From contig CP091034.1 of assembly GCA_039725955.1 (NCBI GenBank), positions 2,294,001-2,358,000 of the forward strand: 64,000 nucleotides of DNA, read 5' to 3'. This DNA comes from Sinorhizobium sp. B11. GTDB taxonomy: Bacteria; Pseudomonadota; Alphaproteobacteria; Rhizobiales; Rhizobiaceae. The translations under genes and the position numbers were made by a program. The notes beneath the pieces were generated by a model. It saw only the letters and a program-made list of their open reading frames with translations, was not told where the DNA came from and did not search any database. Within the stretch, counting starts at the first letter, position 1; each line of letters begins with the position of its first letter. Shown here in pieces: positions 50,524-59,050 of the stretch.

Positions 50524-52530
50524 CTACTTCCTGCTGTCCGTCAGCGCCGTCTTGTCCGAGCGCGTTCGGCCCTTCGCCAGGGAGCGCGGACTGTCCAGGA
50601 AGCGCGACAGCATGTTCCGCTTCCTCTTGCGCGGGACGAGATCGATATCGCTGACAAGTTTGGCGCCGCCTTTGCGCCGTTCCAGCGTGATCTTGCGGCT
50701 GTGGTAGACTTCGAGCTCGGCCCGGTGCGCCACGCTGAGGATGGTGACTTTTGGAAGTTCCCGGATCACCATCTCCATCATCTTGTCCTGGCTCTTCTCG
50801 TCGAGCGCCGAGGTCGCCTCGTCGAGAACGATGATATCGGGGTTGTGCAGCAGCAGGCGCGCGAAGGCGAGCCGCTGCTTTTCGCCGCCCGACAGGATCT
50901 GGTCCCACGGCGCCTCTTCCCCGAGCTTCTCGTTGAGGTAACCGAGCCCCACCTTATCGAGCGCGCTCTTGATTTCGTCCAGCGACCAGGCGTCGGCGGC
51001 ATTGGGATAGGCGACGGCCCGGCGCAGCGAGCCGGAAGGGATGTAAGGCCGTTGCGGCAGCATGAACAACCGCCTGTCGGCATGGAAATCGACGCTGCCG
51101 TGGCCCCAGGGCCAGAGACCCGAAATGGCGCGCACGAGCGTACTCTTGCCCGAGCCGGATTCGCCGGCAACCAGCACCCGCTCGCCCGGCTCGATCTCGA
51201 CCCGGGTTTCCGTAACCACGGCGGTTCCATCGTCCAGCGACACGGCCAGATCATTGAGGCTCAGCATCGCCTCGCTCCCGGTCTCGCCATGCTGGATGCG
51301 ACCGAGCGCATCGCTCTGTTCGGCCCGTTCCAGCCCATCGAGAGACATCATCAGCGAGGCGACGCGCCGTGCGCAGGCGTTCCAGTCGGCAAGCCGCGGA
51401 TAGTTGTCGACGAGCCATCCGAAGGCAGTCTGGACGATCGCGAAGGCCGATGCCGCCTGCATCACCTCGCCGAGCGACATGCTGCCTTCGAGGAACTTCG
51501 GCGCGCAGAGCAGCACAGGCACGACAGGCGCAATCAGCATCGACCCGTGCGAGACGAAGGTCGTGCGCATATACTGGTGCGCAAGCTGCGCCCACTGATG
51601 GAGAACATTGTCGAAGGTCTTGTTGAGGTCGTTGCGCTCCTCCTCCTCGCCGCCGAGAAGCGCGATGCTTTCGCCGTTTTCGCGCACATGCGTCAGCGTA
51701 TAGCGAAACTCGGCTTCCACCTGGTTCTTGACCTCGGAAACCCGAACGAAGCGCCGGCCGATGACGGCAATCGTCGTCGAGGTGATTGCGGCATAGAGCA
51801 CCGCCGTGACCACGAGGAAGCCGGGAATGGTGATCGACATCCCGCCGACCGGCAGCGTCAGCGCGCCGCCGATCGTCCAGAGAACCACGATGAAGGTCGA
51901 GGCCGAGAGAAAGGCCGAGATGACGCCGGCGACGAAATCGACGGGCGATTCCGTGGCGATCCGCAGATCCTCGGAAATGCGCGCCTCCGGATTCTTGTGA
52001 TCGCCGCCGATGAGGTTCAGCTGATAGTAGCGCCCGTTCGCCAGCCAGCGTGCGATCAGCGAGGTTGCAAGCCACCGGCGCCAGTGCCGCTGGATCATCA
52101 TGCGGACATAGACCTGTGACGTCACGAGAATGACGCTGCCGGCGACCAGCGGCAGGAAGATCGCGCTCAGATAATAGACGGTACCCGCATCGTGCCGCTC
52201 GATGGCGTCGAATATGCCGCGGTTCCACCTGTTGATCCCATACTGGAAGCCGACATTGGCGCCGATCATGATCAGCAGCCCGATGGAACATGGCCAGGCG
52301 AAACCATCGCCCTTGCGGCTCCAATAGCCGCGCGCGCTGATCCAGAACCGCTTCAGCAGATATTTCTTGCGCGCCTCTTCGGCCTCCTCCGGGCTGAGCC
52401 CCGGATCGGGTTCGATAACATCTGGCGGCGGCGCGACATCGACGGTCGATGCCTTCCCCTGGTGCGTCTCCTCGACGCCATCAGGTTCGGCGCCGTCGAC
52501 CGATTTCGATTTCAGTTTTGCTTCGGCCAT
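50524..52530 (-). CDS. ABC transporter permease/ATPase (SbmA/BacA-related)
   Basis: The protein is 668 aa. An acidic N-terminal extension of about 60 residues precedes a six-helix ABC_membrane_2 domain (FQYGINRWNRGIFDAIE, RWLATSLIARWLANGRYYQ, in part, and ARISEDLRIATE). This domain is related to SbmA/BacA. The ATPase has Walker A GESGSGKST (about 455), the signature LSGGEKQR (about 543) and Walker B IIVLDEATSALD (about 565). Rhizobial relatives such as BclA and ExsE are linked to peptide or fatty-acid transport. A Lys/Arg-rich tail follows. It stands alone. Confidence 0.92.
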   Translation of the reverse strand: MAEAKLKSKSVDGAEPDGVEETHQGKASTVDVAPPPDVIEPDPGLSPEEAEEARKKYLLKRFWISARGYWSRKGDGFAWPCSIGLLIMIGANVGFQYGINRWNRGIFDAIERHDAGTVYYLSAIFLPLVAGSVILVTSQVYVRMMIQRHWRRWLATSLIARWLANGRYYQLNLIGGDHKNPEARISEDLRIATESPVDFVAGVISAFLSASTFIVVLWTIGGALTLPVGGMSITIPGFLVVTAVLYAAITSTTIAVIGRRFVRVSEVKNQVEAEFRYTLTHVRENGESIALLGGEEEERNDLNKTFDNVLHQWAQLAHQYMRTTFVSHGSMLIAPVVPVLLCAPKFLEGSMSLGEVMQAASAFAIVQTAFGWLVDNYPRLADWNACARRVASLMMSLDGLERAEQSDALGRIQHGETGSEAMLSLNDLAVSLDDGTAVVTETRVEIEPGERVLVAGESGSGKSTLVRAISGLWPWGHGSVDFHADRRLFMLPQRPYIPSGSLRRAVAYPNAADAWSLDEIKSALDKVGLGYLNEKLGEEAPWDQILSGGEKQRLAFARLLLHNPDIIVLDEATSALDEKSQDKMMEMVIRELPKVTILSVAHRAELEVYHSRKITLERRKGGAKLVSDIDLVPRKRKRNMLSRFLDSPRSLAKGRTRSDKTALTDSRK

Positions 52531-52633
52531 GTGAGCGAAAACGGATTACCAATCGAAAGGTTTCACGAGCGCGGTCAAGCTTGGTGTCTGCCGGAAACAG
52601 GAAGGTGAATAGACGGCCGTGACCGGATCAAGA

Positions 52634-52653
52634 GGTTCGGGAGAAGCCGAACC
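52634..52653 (-). terminator. Hairpin after the ABM-fold gene
   Basis: A GGTTCGG/CCGAACC 7-bp stem with a six-base loop lies 7 bases after the stop of the minus-strand gene. It lacks a strong T-run. Confidence 0.4.
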
Positions 52654-52660
52654 GCTTCCT

Positions 52661-53014
52661 TTATGTGGCACTCGCCATCTGTCGGCCCCCGCCGTCAAAT
52701 CCGTAGGCGCGCTGCACGAGAGCGACGCGAATTTCGTATTTCGAGTACCACTCTTCGCGGCCTCTTCGTTGTGCTTCGGCATGGTCGACGAGGGCTTTCC
52801 ATGCGCGGATACTGTCTTCGTCCTTCCAGAAAGAGACCAGTATTCCAAAGCCATCTGCCCCGCGCGCGCTTTCGAAGCCAAGATACCCCGGTTGTTGGCT
52901 CGCAAGTTCGGTCATTGCGTAACCGATCTCGCCATATCCATCGTCTAAGTTTGTTCGCTGCGAGGTGAAGCTGACCATATAATATGGCGGTTCCGGTAGC
53001 GCGGCTATCTGCAT
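52661..53014 (-). CDS. Antibiotic-biosynthesis-monooxygenase-like protein
   Basis: The protein is 117 aa from the ATG at 53014 with AGAGGA upstream. It is an ABM/DUF-type ferredoxin-like barrel: YYMVSFTSQRT, GYLGFESARGADGFGILVSFWKDEDSIRAWK (in part), then the HAEAQRRGREEWYSKYEIRV helix. This version with W and R is common in proteobacterial EthD/ABM-like proteins. It probably has no cofactor. It is followed on the same strand by the ABC exporter and preceded by a YCII-like gene. Confidence 0.85.
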   Translation of the reverse strand: MQIAALPEPPYYMVSFTSQRTNLDDGYGEIGYAMTELASQQPGYLGFESARGADGFGILVSFWKDEDSIRAWKALVDHAEAQRRGREEWYSKYEIRVALVQRAYGFDGGGRQMASAT

Positions 53015-53108
53015 GTGATTTCCTCTGTTTTCGAGACGGAAGCAAACGTCGCCCGCCTTCGCCCGCTCGAGAGATGACTGCAAATGGGTGATGCTCGCCC
53101 GCAAGCGC

Positions 53109-53447
53109 TCAGGTTACGAAGGGCATGATATCCACACCGTCACCGGGAAACACGGTGATGTGCGGATGGTCCTCGAACAATCGTGCGGCATCATCAGCCG
53201 TTTCCGCCTCCACCACGAGATAGCCGCAGAGTGGATTGAAGGCTTTGGCGATGCCGTCCCTGGTTATGCGTGTCGTCTTGCCGACCATGCCACCTCGATC
53301 GAGGATGGACGCAGCATTTTTTTCCTCCCACGCCGCCCACTGTGCAACGCCAACGGTATCGATCGCATCCTGCTCGGCTTTGGTCAGCTTTCGGAAGGAC
53401 GCAAAGTCCTCGGGCTTCATGGTGTAAACGGCAAGAAAACGCGGCAT
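53109..53447 (-). CDS. YCII-like/muconolactone-isomerase-like small protein
   Basis: The protein is 112 aa with a strong AGGAGG eight bases upstream. The fold is dimeric alpha-beta barrel type: FLAVYTMKPEDFASFRKL, then GYLVVEAETADDAARLFEDHPHITVFPGD. His and Asp in the HPHI motif are typical of YCII proteins. No reaction can be named. It runs 94 bases before the ABM-fold gene in the same direction, so the two may be cotranscribed. Confidence 0.82.
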   Translation of the reverse strand: MPRFLAVYTMKPEDFASFRKLTKAEQDAIDTVGVAQWAAWEEKNAASILDRGGMVGKTTRITRDGIAKAFNPLCGYLVVEAETADDAARLFEDHPHITVFPGDGVDIMPFVT

Positions 53448-53771
53448 TGACGCTACCTCCTGTGCTCAATTGTGCGTCAGCTTACACCCACTCGTCGGCA
53501 ATCGCCCGCGCAGCCCCAGAGAAATCGCGACCCTTGCCTCGTTTTTACGTGCCACTATCCCGCAGCCAGCTTTACGCCGAGTAGAGCTTGCGGCCATTCG
53601 CTTCGAAGGACAGTCAGCAGGATTGCAAAAATCCCCTCTTGTTTTCAGTTGGTTGCGATCTTTCTTCGATGGCTTGGGAATATTCGCCCCCGCTCCCCGA
53701 TCTTGTCTGTCAGTGGCCAAAGAGTTGCTGTCACGGGACATCCGCGTGGCCGACGGCCAAGGAAAGGCGTC
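53448..53771. other. Spacer between divergent genes
   Basis: These 324 bases hold no frame with protein-like composition. The right half shows CTGTCA twice, 21 bases apart (near 53706 and 53727), ahead of the DsbA-like gene. The spacing does not fit a Pho box. Confidence 0.35.
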
Positions 53772-54449
53772 ATGCCTGGAGGGTCCATGATCTCATTGAA
53801 GCGATCGGTCGAGGTGGAGTTTATCTCCGATATCGTCTGCCCCTGGTGCGCGATCGGCCTGCACAGTCTCCTTGCCGCGCTGATACGCGTGCAGGATTCG
53901 ATAGAGGTGAAGATCTCATTTCAGCCCTTCGAGCTCGACCCCGCCATGCCGGAAGGCGGTGAAGACAGCACGGCCTATGTCGGGCGGAAATATGCCCTGT
54001 CGGCAGCGGAGGCGGCGCGCAATCGTCAAACCATCCGTGCGAGAGCGGCCGAGGTCGGCTTCGATATGGCGTCGATCGACAGTCGGCGTCTCTACAACAC
54101 GTTCGACGCACACCGGCTGGTTCATTGGGCCGAACTCGAGAAGCGCCAGATCGGTCTCGAGCTTGTACTTTTTGCAGCGCATTTCACCTATGGTGCAGAT
54201 GTTTCCAATCTCGATGTCCTTGCCAATGCGGCGCAGGTGGTGGGGCTCGATCCTTCGGCCGCCCGCGAGATCCTCACATCGGGCGCTTACGCCAACAAGG
54301 TCCGATGCGCTGAAGCGGATTGGCATAGCCGCGGCATCCGCTCCGTGCCGACACTCATCCTTCAACAGAAATACCGCATCTCGGGTGCGAGCAGGCCGCG
54401 CGACTACGAAGAAGCGTTGCGACGCGTAGCGGCCCAGCAGCCGGGATAG
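53772..54449 (+). CDS. DsbA/FrnE-family dithiol oxidoreductase
   Basis: The protein is 225 aa from the ATG at 53772 with AAGGA upstream. A start five codons later is also possible. The thioredoxin-like active site is ISDIVCPWCAIG (C23, C26). The rest (YNTFDAHRLVHWA, GIRSVPTLILQQKYRISGASRP in part) is typical of cytosolic FrnE-type proteins. There is no signal peptide, so it acts in the cytoplasm, possibly as 2-hydroxychromene-2-carboxylate isomerase-like or disulfide enzyme. It precedes the HbpS-like and SDR genes. Confidence 0.87.
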   Translation: MPGGSMISLKRSVEVEFISDIVCPWCAIGLHSLLAALIRVQDSIEVKISFQPFELDPAMPEGGEDSTAYVGRKYALSAAEAARNRQTIRARAAEVGFDMASIDSRRLYNTFDAHRLVHWAELEKRQIGLELVLFAAHFTYGADVSNLDVLANAAQVVGLDPSAAREILTSGAYANKVRCAEADWHSRGIRSVPTLILQQKYRISGASRPRDYEEALRRVAAQQPG

Positions 54450-54495
54450 TCATCAATTCATCTTCCATTCCAATCGATATCGATAGGAGAAGACC

Positions 54496-54915
54496 ATGAT
54501 CACCCTCAAGAGCCTCGGTCTCGCCGAGGCGGACCAAATCATCAGGGCCGGCATCGCCCGCGCCTCCGAGATCCGCTCGCCCAGCACGATTTGCGTTGTC
54601 GATGTCGGTGGAACCGTCATCGCGCAGGCGCGCATGGATGGCGCCTCGCTTTCGAGCGTCGCGCTGGCCTATAACAAGGCCTACACCGCCATCTCCACCC
54701 GCCTCGCAACGAGCTTCATCGCCACGATTGCCCAGCCCCACGGAGACTTTTACGGCATTGCCAATGGCCTCGGCGGCCGCGCCATCATCTTTCCCGGCGG
54801 CATGCCAGTTAGCATCGATGGAGAGGTCGTGGGCGCAGTTGGCGCCAGCGGCGGCAACGGCGAGCAGGACGAGGACGTGGCCCAAATGGCCGCCAAGGCC
54901 CTCTCGGGCAACTGA
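54496..54915 (+). CDS. GlcG/HbpS-like (DUF336) protein
   Basis: The protein is 139 aa. The DUF336 pattern is ICVVDVGGTVIAQARMDGA, NKAYTAI and the gly-rich FPGGMPVSIDGEVVGAVGASGG. HbpS members bind haem or cobalamin; GlcG belongs to glycolate operons. Here no signal peptide is present. AGGAG lies before the start, and a perfect ATCGATATCGAT palindrome abuts it. It lies 19 bases before an SDR gene and is probably its partner in some oxidation. Confidence 0.87.
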   Translation: MITLKSLGLAEADQIIRAGIARASEIRSPSTICVVDVGGTVIAQARMDGASLSSVALAYNKAYTAISTRLATSFIATIAQPHGDFYGIANGLGGRAIIFPGGMPVSIDGEVVGAVGASGGNGEQDEDVAQMAAKALSGN

Positions 54916-54934
54916 TCCATTGCGGGAGGCAACA

Positions 54935-55786
54935 ATGACCACCATCATGATCACAGGTGCCGGCAGCGGCCTTAACAACGGTGCGGCCATCGAGCTCGCG
55001 CGGCGCGGTCACGAGGTGATTGCCTGCGTCGAGAACTATCCGCAGCTCCGCGCGCTGGAGATCCAGGCAAGGAACCACGGCCTCGCCCTGCGCATCGAAA
55101 AACTCGACGTCACCAATGAGGGCGATCGCAGGCGCGCCGCATCGTGGGACATCGACGTGCTTGTCAACGGCGCCGGCATTATCGAGGGCGGCGCCATCAT
55201 CGACATCCCCTCTGAAAACATGCAGCGACAGTTCGAGGTCAATGTCTTCGGCCCGGTGCAGCTCACCCAGGGGATAGCGCGCAAGATGGTAGCGCGGCGC
55301 AGCGGCAGGATCATCTTCATGTCGTCGGTCGTCGGCATCCTTTCAGGCCCGTTCGTCGGCGCCTATGGTGCCTCCAAGCACACGCTCGAGGCAATTGCAG
55401 AGACAATGGCCATGGAGCTTCAGGAATTCGGCGTGGAGGTGGCGGTCATCAACCCCGGCCCCTATCTCACCGGTTTCAACGATGCCGGGTTCCTGGCCCC
55501 GAAGAGCTGGAACGACGACCCGGGAGAGCGCGTGTTCGACTACGACAAGCTGGCCTTCCCCTTCGAACAATTCGAGCCGTCGACCGTGTTCAACGCCATT
55601 GCCGACGTGATCGCAGGCAAATCGCAGCTCTTCCGCAACATCGTTGCGCCGGAACTCGCAGACGGCGTTCGCGAGCAGTCGCTGCAGGTGTGGACGCGGG
55701 CGACAACCGATGGTCTCGGCACGCGTGCCGGCCTGGTTCAGCGGTCATATGATCTGAAGCCGGAAACGCTCGTCACATCACAATAG
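54935..55786 (+). CDS. SDR family oxidoreductase
   Basis: The protein is 283 aa from the ATG with GGGAGG in front. The cofactor motif is altered to TGAGSGLNNG (residues 8-17, with Asn in place of Gly-Ile). NGAG stands in place of NNAG. The catalytic residues are MSSVVG and AYGASKHT. A C-terminal extension of about 60 residues is present (FDYDKLAFPFEQFEP). Such a layout is seen in steroid or long-chain SDRs. It follows the HbpS-like gene by 19 bases. Confidence 0.88.
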   Translation: MTTIMITGAGSGLNNGAAIELARRGHEVIACVENYPQLRALEIQARNHGLALRIEKLDVTNEGDRRRAASWDIDVLVNGAGIIEGGAIIDIPSENMQRQFEVNVFGPVQLTQGIARKMVARRSGRIIFMSSVVGILSGPFVGAYGASKHTLEAIAETMAMELQEFGVEVAVINPGPYLTGFNDAGFLAPKSWNDDPGERVFDYDKLAFPFEQFEPSTVFNAIADVIAGKSQLFRNIVAPELADGVREQSLQVWTRATTDGLGTRAGLVQRSYDLKPETLVTSQ

Positions 55787-55838
55787 GCAGGGGCATGGCA
55801 TCGACCGCCGCAAAGCGCTCAATCGCTCCGGGTCACCA

Positions 55839-56741
55839 CTATGCTGCCGGCATGACATCGGCACCCTCGATGACATAGGTCGCATAGCGATGGTCGCGGA
55901 TCAGGCTTATCTTCTGCCCCTGCCATTCGAGCAGCATGAAATAGGAAGGACCGCCGGACGCTTCGGCCGATACCAGCAATATTTCCCGGCCTTCCAGCCA
56001 GGCCGGCTCGATCCTGACCGGCGGATATTCGGCATAATATGTGAAGAACCGGCCGACATCGGCGGCACCGGAGATTTCCGGCCGACGCGCCTGACGCAGC
56101 CGGACATCGTCGGCCAGCAGGCGGCGCAAGGCGTCCCAATCCCGGGCGTTGAACAGCGCTGCAAAGTTCAGGGCCTCCGGACTGGGCGGTGGCGCAACGT
56201 CGCGCCGCATGTCGGAGACGGCGCGCAAGCTCGCCCGGCCGCGCGACAGATGCGCCTTGACGGCATCGACACTCAGCTCCAGCAACGCTGCGATATCCGC
56301 AAGCGACTCTCCGAGCACGTCCTTGAGGATGACCGCGCTGCGTTGCGGCACCGGCAATTCCGCAAAATGGCCAAGCGCTATCAGCACCGTGTCCTGGCGG
56401 ATCAGCGCATCCTCGGGGCCGACGGCGCTGATGTCGGCGAGATCGAATGCCGTCTCGAGGGGCTCGGCCCGGCGCGTACTGCGCTGGCGCAGGGTATCGA
56501 TGGCCTTGTTATGGACGACGCGAAACAGCCAGGGGCGCAGCGGCGTGTCAGGCGGGATCGAGCCCGCCGTCGCAAATGCCCTGGCAAACGCCTCCTGGAT
56601 CACATCCTCGCCGTCGATGACGGACCCCACCAGACGCGCCGCATAGCGATGCAGCTCGGGGCGAAGCGCATCCGCTTCGCTCGCGAGTGCTGCGAGCAGA
56701 GTTTTCCTCTCTTCGTCCTTGAGGGCAGCGTCTTCCGTCAT
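55839..56741 (-). CDS. ECF sigma factor with SnoaL-like C-terminal domain
   Basis: The protein is 300 aa. Region 2 is ELHRYAARLVGSVIDGEDVIQEAFARAFA (in part) with LFRVVHNKAIDTLRQR. Region 4 is LPVPQRSAVILKDVLGES and LELSVDAVKAHLSRGRASLR. After residue 195 comes an NTF2/SnoaL-like domain (NFAALFNARDWDALRRLLADDV and on), as in ECF41/ECF56-type sigmas, where this domain replaces an anti-sigma factor. It lacks the ECF41 signature WLPEP. It overlaps the SDR stop by four bases and is transcribed with it. Confidence 0.9.
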   Translation of the reverse strand: MTEDAALKDEERKTLLAALASEADALRPELHRYAARLVGSVIDGEDVIQEAFARAFATAGSIPPDTPLRPWLFRVVHNKAIDTLRQRSTRRAEPLETAFDLADISAVGPEDALIRQDTVLIALGHFAELPVPQRSAVILKDVLGESLADIAALLELSVDAVKAHLSRGRASLRAVSDMRRDVAPPPSPEALNFAALFNARDWDALRRLLADDVRLRQARRPEISGAADVGRFFTYYAEYPPVRIEPAWLEGREILLVSAEASGGPSYFMLLEWQGQKISLIRDHRYATYVIEGADVMPAA

Positions 56742-57481
56742 TCGATGACCGTCACTCCCGTATCCCCGCGCACCGCGTAGACCATCGCCTCGGCGAGATC
56801 AGTCCTGCCGATCAGGTCGGCGACCATATCGCCAAAAGCCCGCGGCGTCATGTCCGGCCAGGTGGCCGCCTGCTCGGCAAATGTCCGACCCGCCGCCGCG
56901 GCATAGGCTCCGATGCCGGTATCGCCGACACCGGTTCCGGCAAACATCTGCCGGGGAACGATGACCCGGAAGCGCAAGCCCAGGCCAAGCTGCGCCGACA
57001 GGCCCTCGGCATATTTCGCAATGAACCACTGCGCGCGCTTGGCGCCCGCATAACCGCCAGACAGCGGCGAGCCCTGCACGGCGGCTCCGCTGGAAACCAG
57101 CACGACAAGCCCGCCCGGCGCCATCGGCAGGGTCAGGGCAGCCTGTACCCAGTGCAGCGCGGCCTTGACGTCCACATTCCAGTTGGTGGTGAATGCCTCC
57201 CAGCCGATCCGGTCGATCCGCTCCATGGGCGGTTCCGCACCGGCATTCATGATGACGAGATCGGGTCGCCTCTCTTCCATGATGCGCCATGCCGCATCGA
57301 CATCGGTTGCATCAGCCGACAGGGCCGTGAAGGCCGGTTGTTCGCCCGCCTCCTGCATGGCCGTAACGTTCCGGGCAACCACCGTGACGTCGCCCGCGCG
57401 CGCCACGAATGCCTCGGCAAGCCCCCTCCCCAAACCACGGCTGCCGCCGACAACAACAATTCGCTTTCCATCCAGATCCAT
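56738..57481 (-). CDS. SDR family oxidoreductase upstream of the sigma gene
   Basis: The protein is 247 aa. The cofactor site is VVGGSRGLGRGLAEAF, MNAG stands in place of NNAG, and the catalytic residues are VSSGAAV and GYAGAKRA. It lies first in an SDR-sigma operon with a 4-base overlap. In ECF41-type systems a neighbouring oxidoreductase is typically the target of the sigma factor, and this arrangement fits. An ECF-like promoter is seen directly upstream. Confidence 0.88.
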   Translation of the reverse strand: MDLDGKRIVVVGGSRGLGRGLAEAFVARAGDVTVVARNVTAMQEAGEQPAFTALSADATDVDAAWRIMEERRPDLVIMNAGAEPPMERIDRIGWEAFTTNWNVDVKAALHWVQAALTLPMAPGGLVVLVSSGAAVQGSPLSGGYAGAKRAQWFIAKYAEGLSAQLGLGLRFRVIVPRQMFAGTGVGDTGIGAYAAAAGRTFAEQAATWPDMTPRAFGDMVADLIGRTDLAEAMVYAVRGDTGVTVIE

Positions 57482-57515
57482 CTCTCATCCTCATTCGGGT
57501 CGGGTCAGACCGTTC

Positions 57516-57541
57516 GACGACGGTCGCAACAACGACGTTCC
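57516..57541 (-). promoter_or_regulatory. ECF-type promoter of the SDR-sigma operon
   Basis: On the minus strand GGAAC (57541-57537), 17 bases, then CGTC (57519-57516) matches the ECF form GGAAC-N15-17-CGTY. It would start transcription near 57509, about 28 bases before the SDR start. Autoregulation by the sigma factor, or control by the general stress sigma EcfG, would both fit. Confidence 0.55.
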
Positions 57542-57772
57542 AACGAGGCAAAAAGAGTCATCTCCATCTGCGATTTGTGGCGGCCGGCGTATAAAGATTC
57601 GGCTCGACCGAAATTCGAGGGTGATCGATATCGGCCTGGATCACCGCAAGCGGCCATGGGTTCCGCCAACCCGAAGAACGGTATCCGTGAAGGTCGGCCG
57701 GATGATTGCGTGCAATTTTCTGATATTGTACATTCCCGCGACTGCATTGAAAGCTTCCGTCCGGGGTCTGTC
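57542..57772. other. Upstream half of the spacer before the Tat hydrolase
   Basis: I see no reliable gene or repeat here. Frames are short and have poor composition. It probably carries the promoters of the next plus-strand genes. Confidence 0.3.
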
Positions 57773-57982
57773 ATGCGAGGGGAACAACGATCTGATGGGC
57801 CGTCTACGGCTCCCGGACGCGACGATGACGACCAGATCGTTCCCATCGCCGGCATCGCTTTTTCGTCTATCAAACTGATCAAGAAAAACAGCACGCGCAA
57901 ACTGCGCAATCGCCTGCTCTACGGCATGGGCTCCACACATCCCGAAATCATCAACCAAGGCGGGGAAGCGGCTTCAGCCTGA
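57773..57982 (+). CDS. Possible small hypothetical protein
   Basis: The frame has 69 codons, with GGGG five bases before the ATG. The C-terminal part (SSIKLIKKNSTRKLRNRLL, then YGMGSTHPEII) is basic and protein-like. The N-terminal part is Asp-rich. No family is recognised. It ends 39 bases before the Tat-exported hydrolase gene. Other frames here are also open, so confidence is low. Confidence 0.3.
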   Translation: MRGEQRSDGPSTAPGRDDDDQIVPIAGIAFSSIKLIKKNSTRKLRNRLLYGMGSTHPEIINQGGEAASA

Positions 57983-58021
57983 CCCTGAAGCGCCGCCGCC
58001 ATTCCGGAAAGGACCTGCCAA

Positions 58022-58987
58022 GTGACCCAGGATTTCAGACTTTCCCGTCGCGGTTTTTGTCTCTGCTGCGTGGCCGCCTCGACATTCGCCGCATCCGGAG
58101 GCTGGCTCAGCCCGAAACAGGTATTCGCGAAGGCTCAGGGCATCGTCGATATAATCCGCGACTCCGCCGCCAAGGAGCCGATCAAGGTCCATAAGGCAAG
58201 GGCCGGCGTATCGATCCTCGAAGGATCGGGCGGAAACATCGCCGTCCTGACCGGCGCGGACGGAAAGGTTCTCATCGATGGCGGCATCACCGCCTCCCGG
58301 CCGCGGGTACTCGAGGCCCTCGCCCGACTTGGCAAACAGCCGATCACTCATCTCATCAACACGCACTGGCATTTCGATCACACCGATGGAAACGCATGGC
58401 TGAACGCCGAGGGCGCGGCCATTCTGGCGCATGAAAACACCTGCAAACACCTGATGTCGGTCGTGAGGGTCGAAGACTGGGATTACGAATTCCCGCGACC
58501 GCCGCTCGCTGCCGTGCCTTCGGAAACCGTCGGCGACGAGATGTCCCTCAAGCTCGACAAATCCACCCTGATGCTGAAGCATCATCCGAATGCTCACACC
58601 GATGGCGACATCTCCGTCACCTTCGGCGAAGCAAACATCGTCCATGCCGGAGACCTCTACTGGTACGGCATCTATCCGTTCATCGACTATTCGACCGGTG
58701 GCGGCATCGACGGAATGATCAAGGCGGTCGAGGACATCCTGGCCAATGTCGCCAACGACACGATCGTCATCCCCGGTCACGGCCATCCCGTCAGCAACAA
58801 ATCGGAACTCACCGAGTACAGGACGATGCTGGTCGATATTCGCGGGAACGTCTCCAAACTGAAAGCCGCCGGAAAGCCGATCGACGAGGTCCTTGCCGCA
58901 AAGCCGACAGCCGAATTCGATGCGAAATGGGGGCAGTTCCTCGTCACCCCTGAATTGTTCACGCGCCTCGTCTATCATGGCGTCTGA
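58022..58987 (+). CDS. Tat-exported metallo-beta-lactamase-fold hydrolase
   Basis: The protein is 321 aa from a GTG with AAGGA eight bases upstream. A Tat signal is clear: LSRRGFCLCCVAAS. The MBL motifs are NTHWHFDHTDGN (HxHxDH), a later NAHTDGDISV, HAGDLYWYG and IPGHGHPVSN. It is thus a periplasmic zinc hydrolase with the full metal site, unlike the one at 7.2 kb. Relatives are quinoprotein-associated or SoxH-like hydrolases. No partner gene is adjacent. Confidence 0.9.
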   Translation: MTQDFRLSRRGFCLCCVAASTFAASGGWLSPKQVFAKAQGIVDIIRDSAAKEPIKVHKARAGVSILEGSGGNIAVLTGADGKVLIDGGITASRPRVLEALARLGKQPITHLINTHWHFDHTDGNAWLNAEGAAILAHENTCKHLMSVVRVEDWDYEFPRPPLAAVPSETVGDEMSLKLDKSTLMLKHHPNAHTDGDISVTFGEANIVHAGDLYWYGIYPFIDYSTGGGIDGMIKAVEDILANVANDTIVIPGHGHPVSNKSELTEYRTMLVDIRGNVSKLKAAGKPIDEVLAAKPTAEFDAKWGQFLVTPELFTRLVYHGV

Positions 58988-59050
58988 GAAGATCGCGCAA
59001 CGGCAAAGCTGTCGGCGCTGTCGCGAGATGCCCGCCATCAGGGAGGAGGC

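Noticed and set aside
50701..52119. Open frame of 472 codons on the plus strand, inside the ABC transporter gene
   Set aside because: The minus strand encodes complete Walker and signature motifs. The plus frame is an Arg/His-rich shadow.
53700..53735. Two CTGTCA repeats before the DsbA-like gene as a Pho box
   Set aside because: They are 21 bases apart, not 11 or 22, so they do not fit PhoB binding.
53466..53741. Ninety-one-codon frame in the spacer before the DsbA-like gene
   Set aside because: The composition is not protein-like (Lys/Arg/Ser-rich without pattern). No ribosome-binding site or homology is evident.
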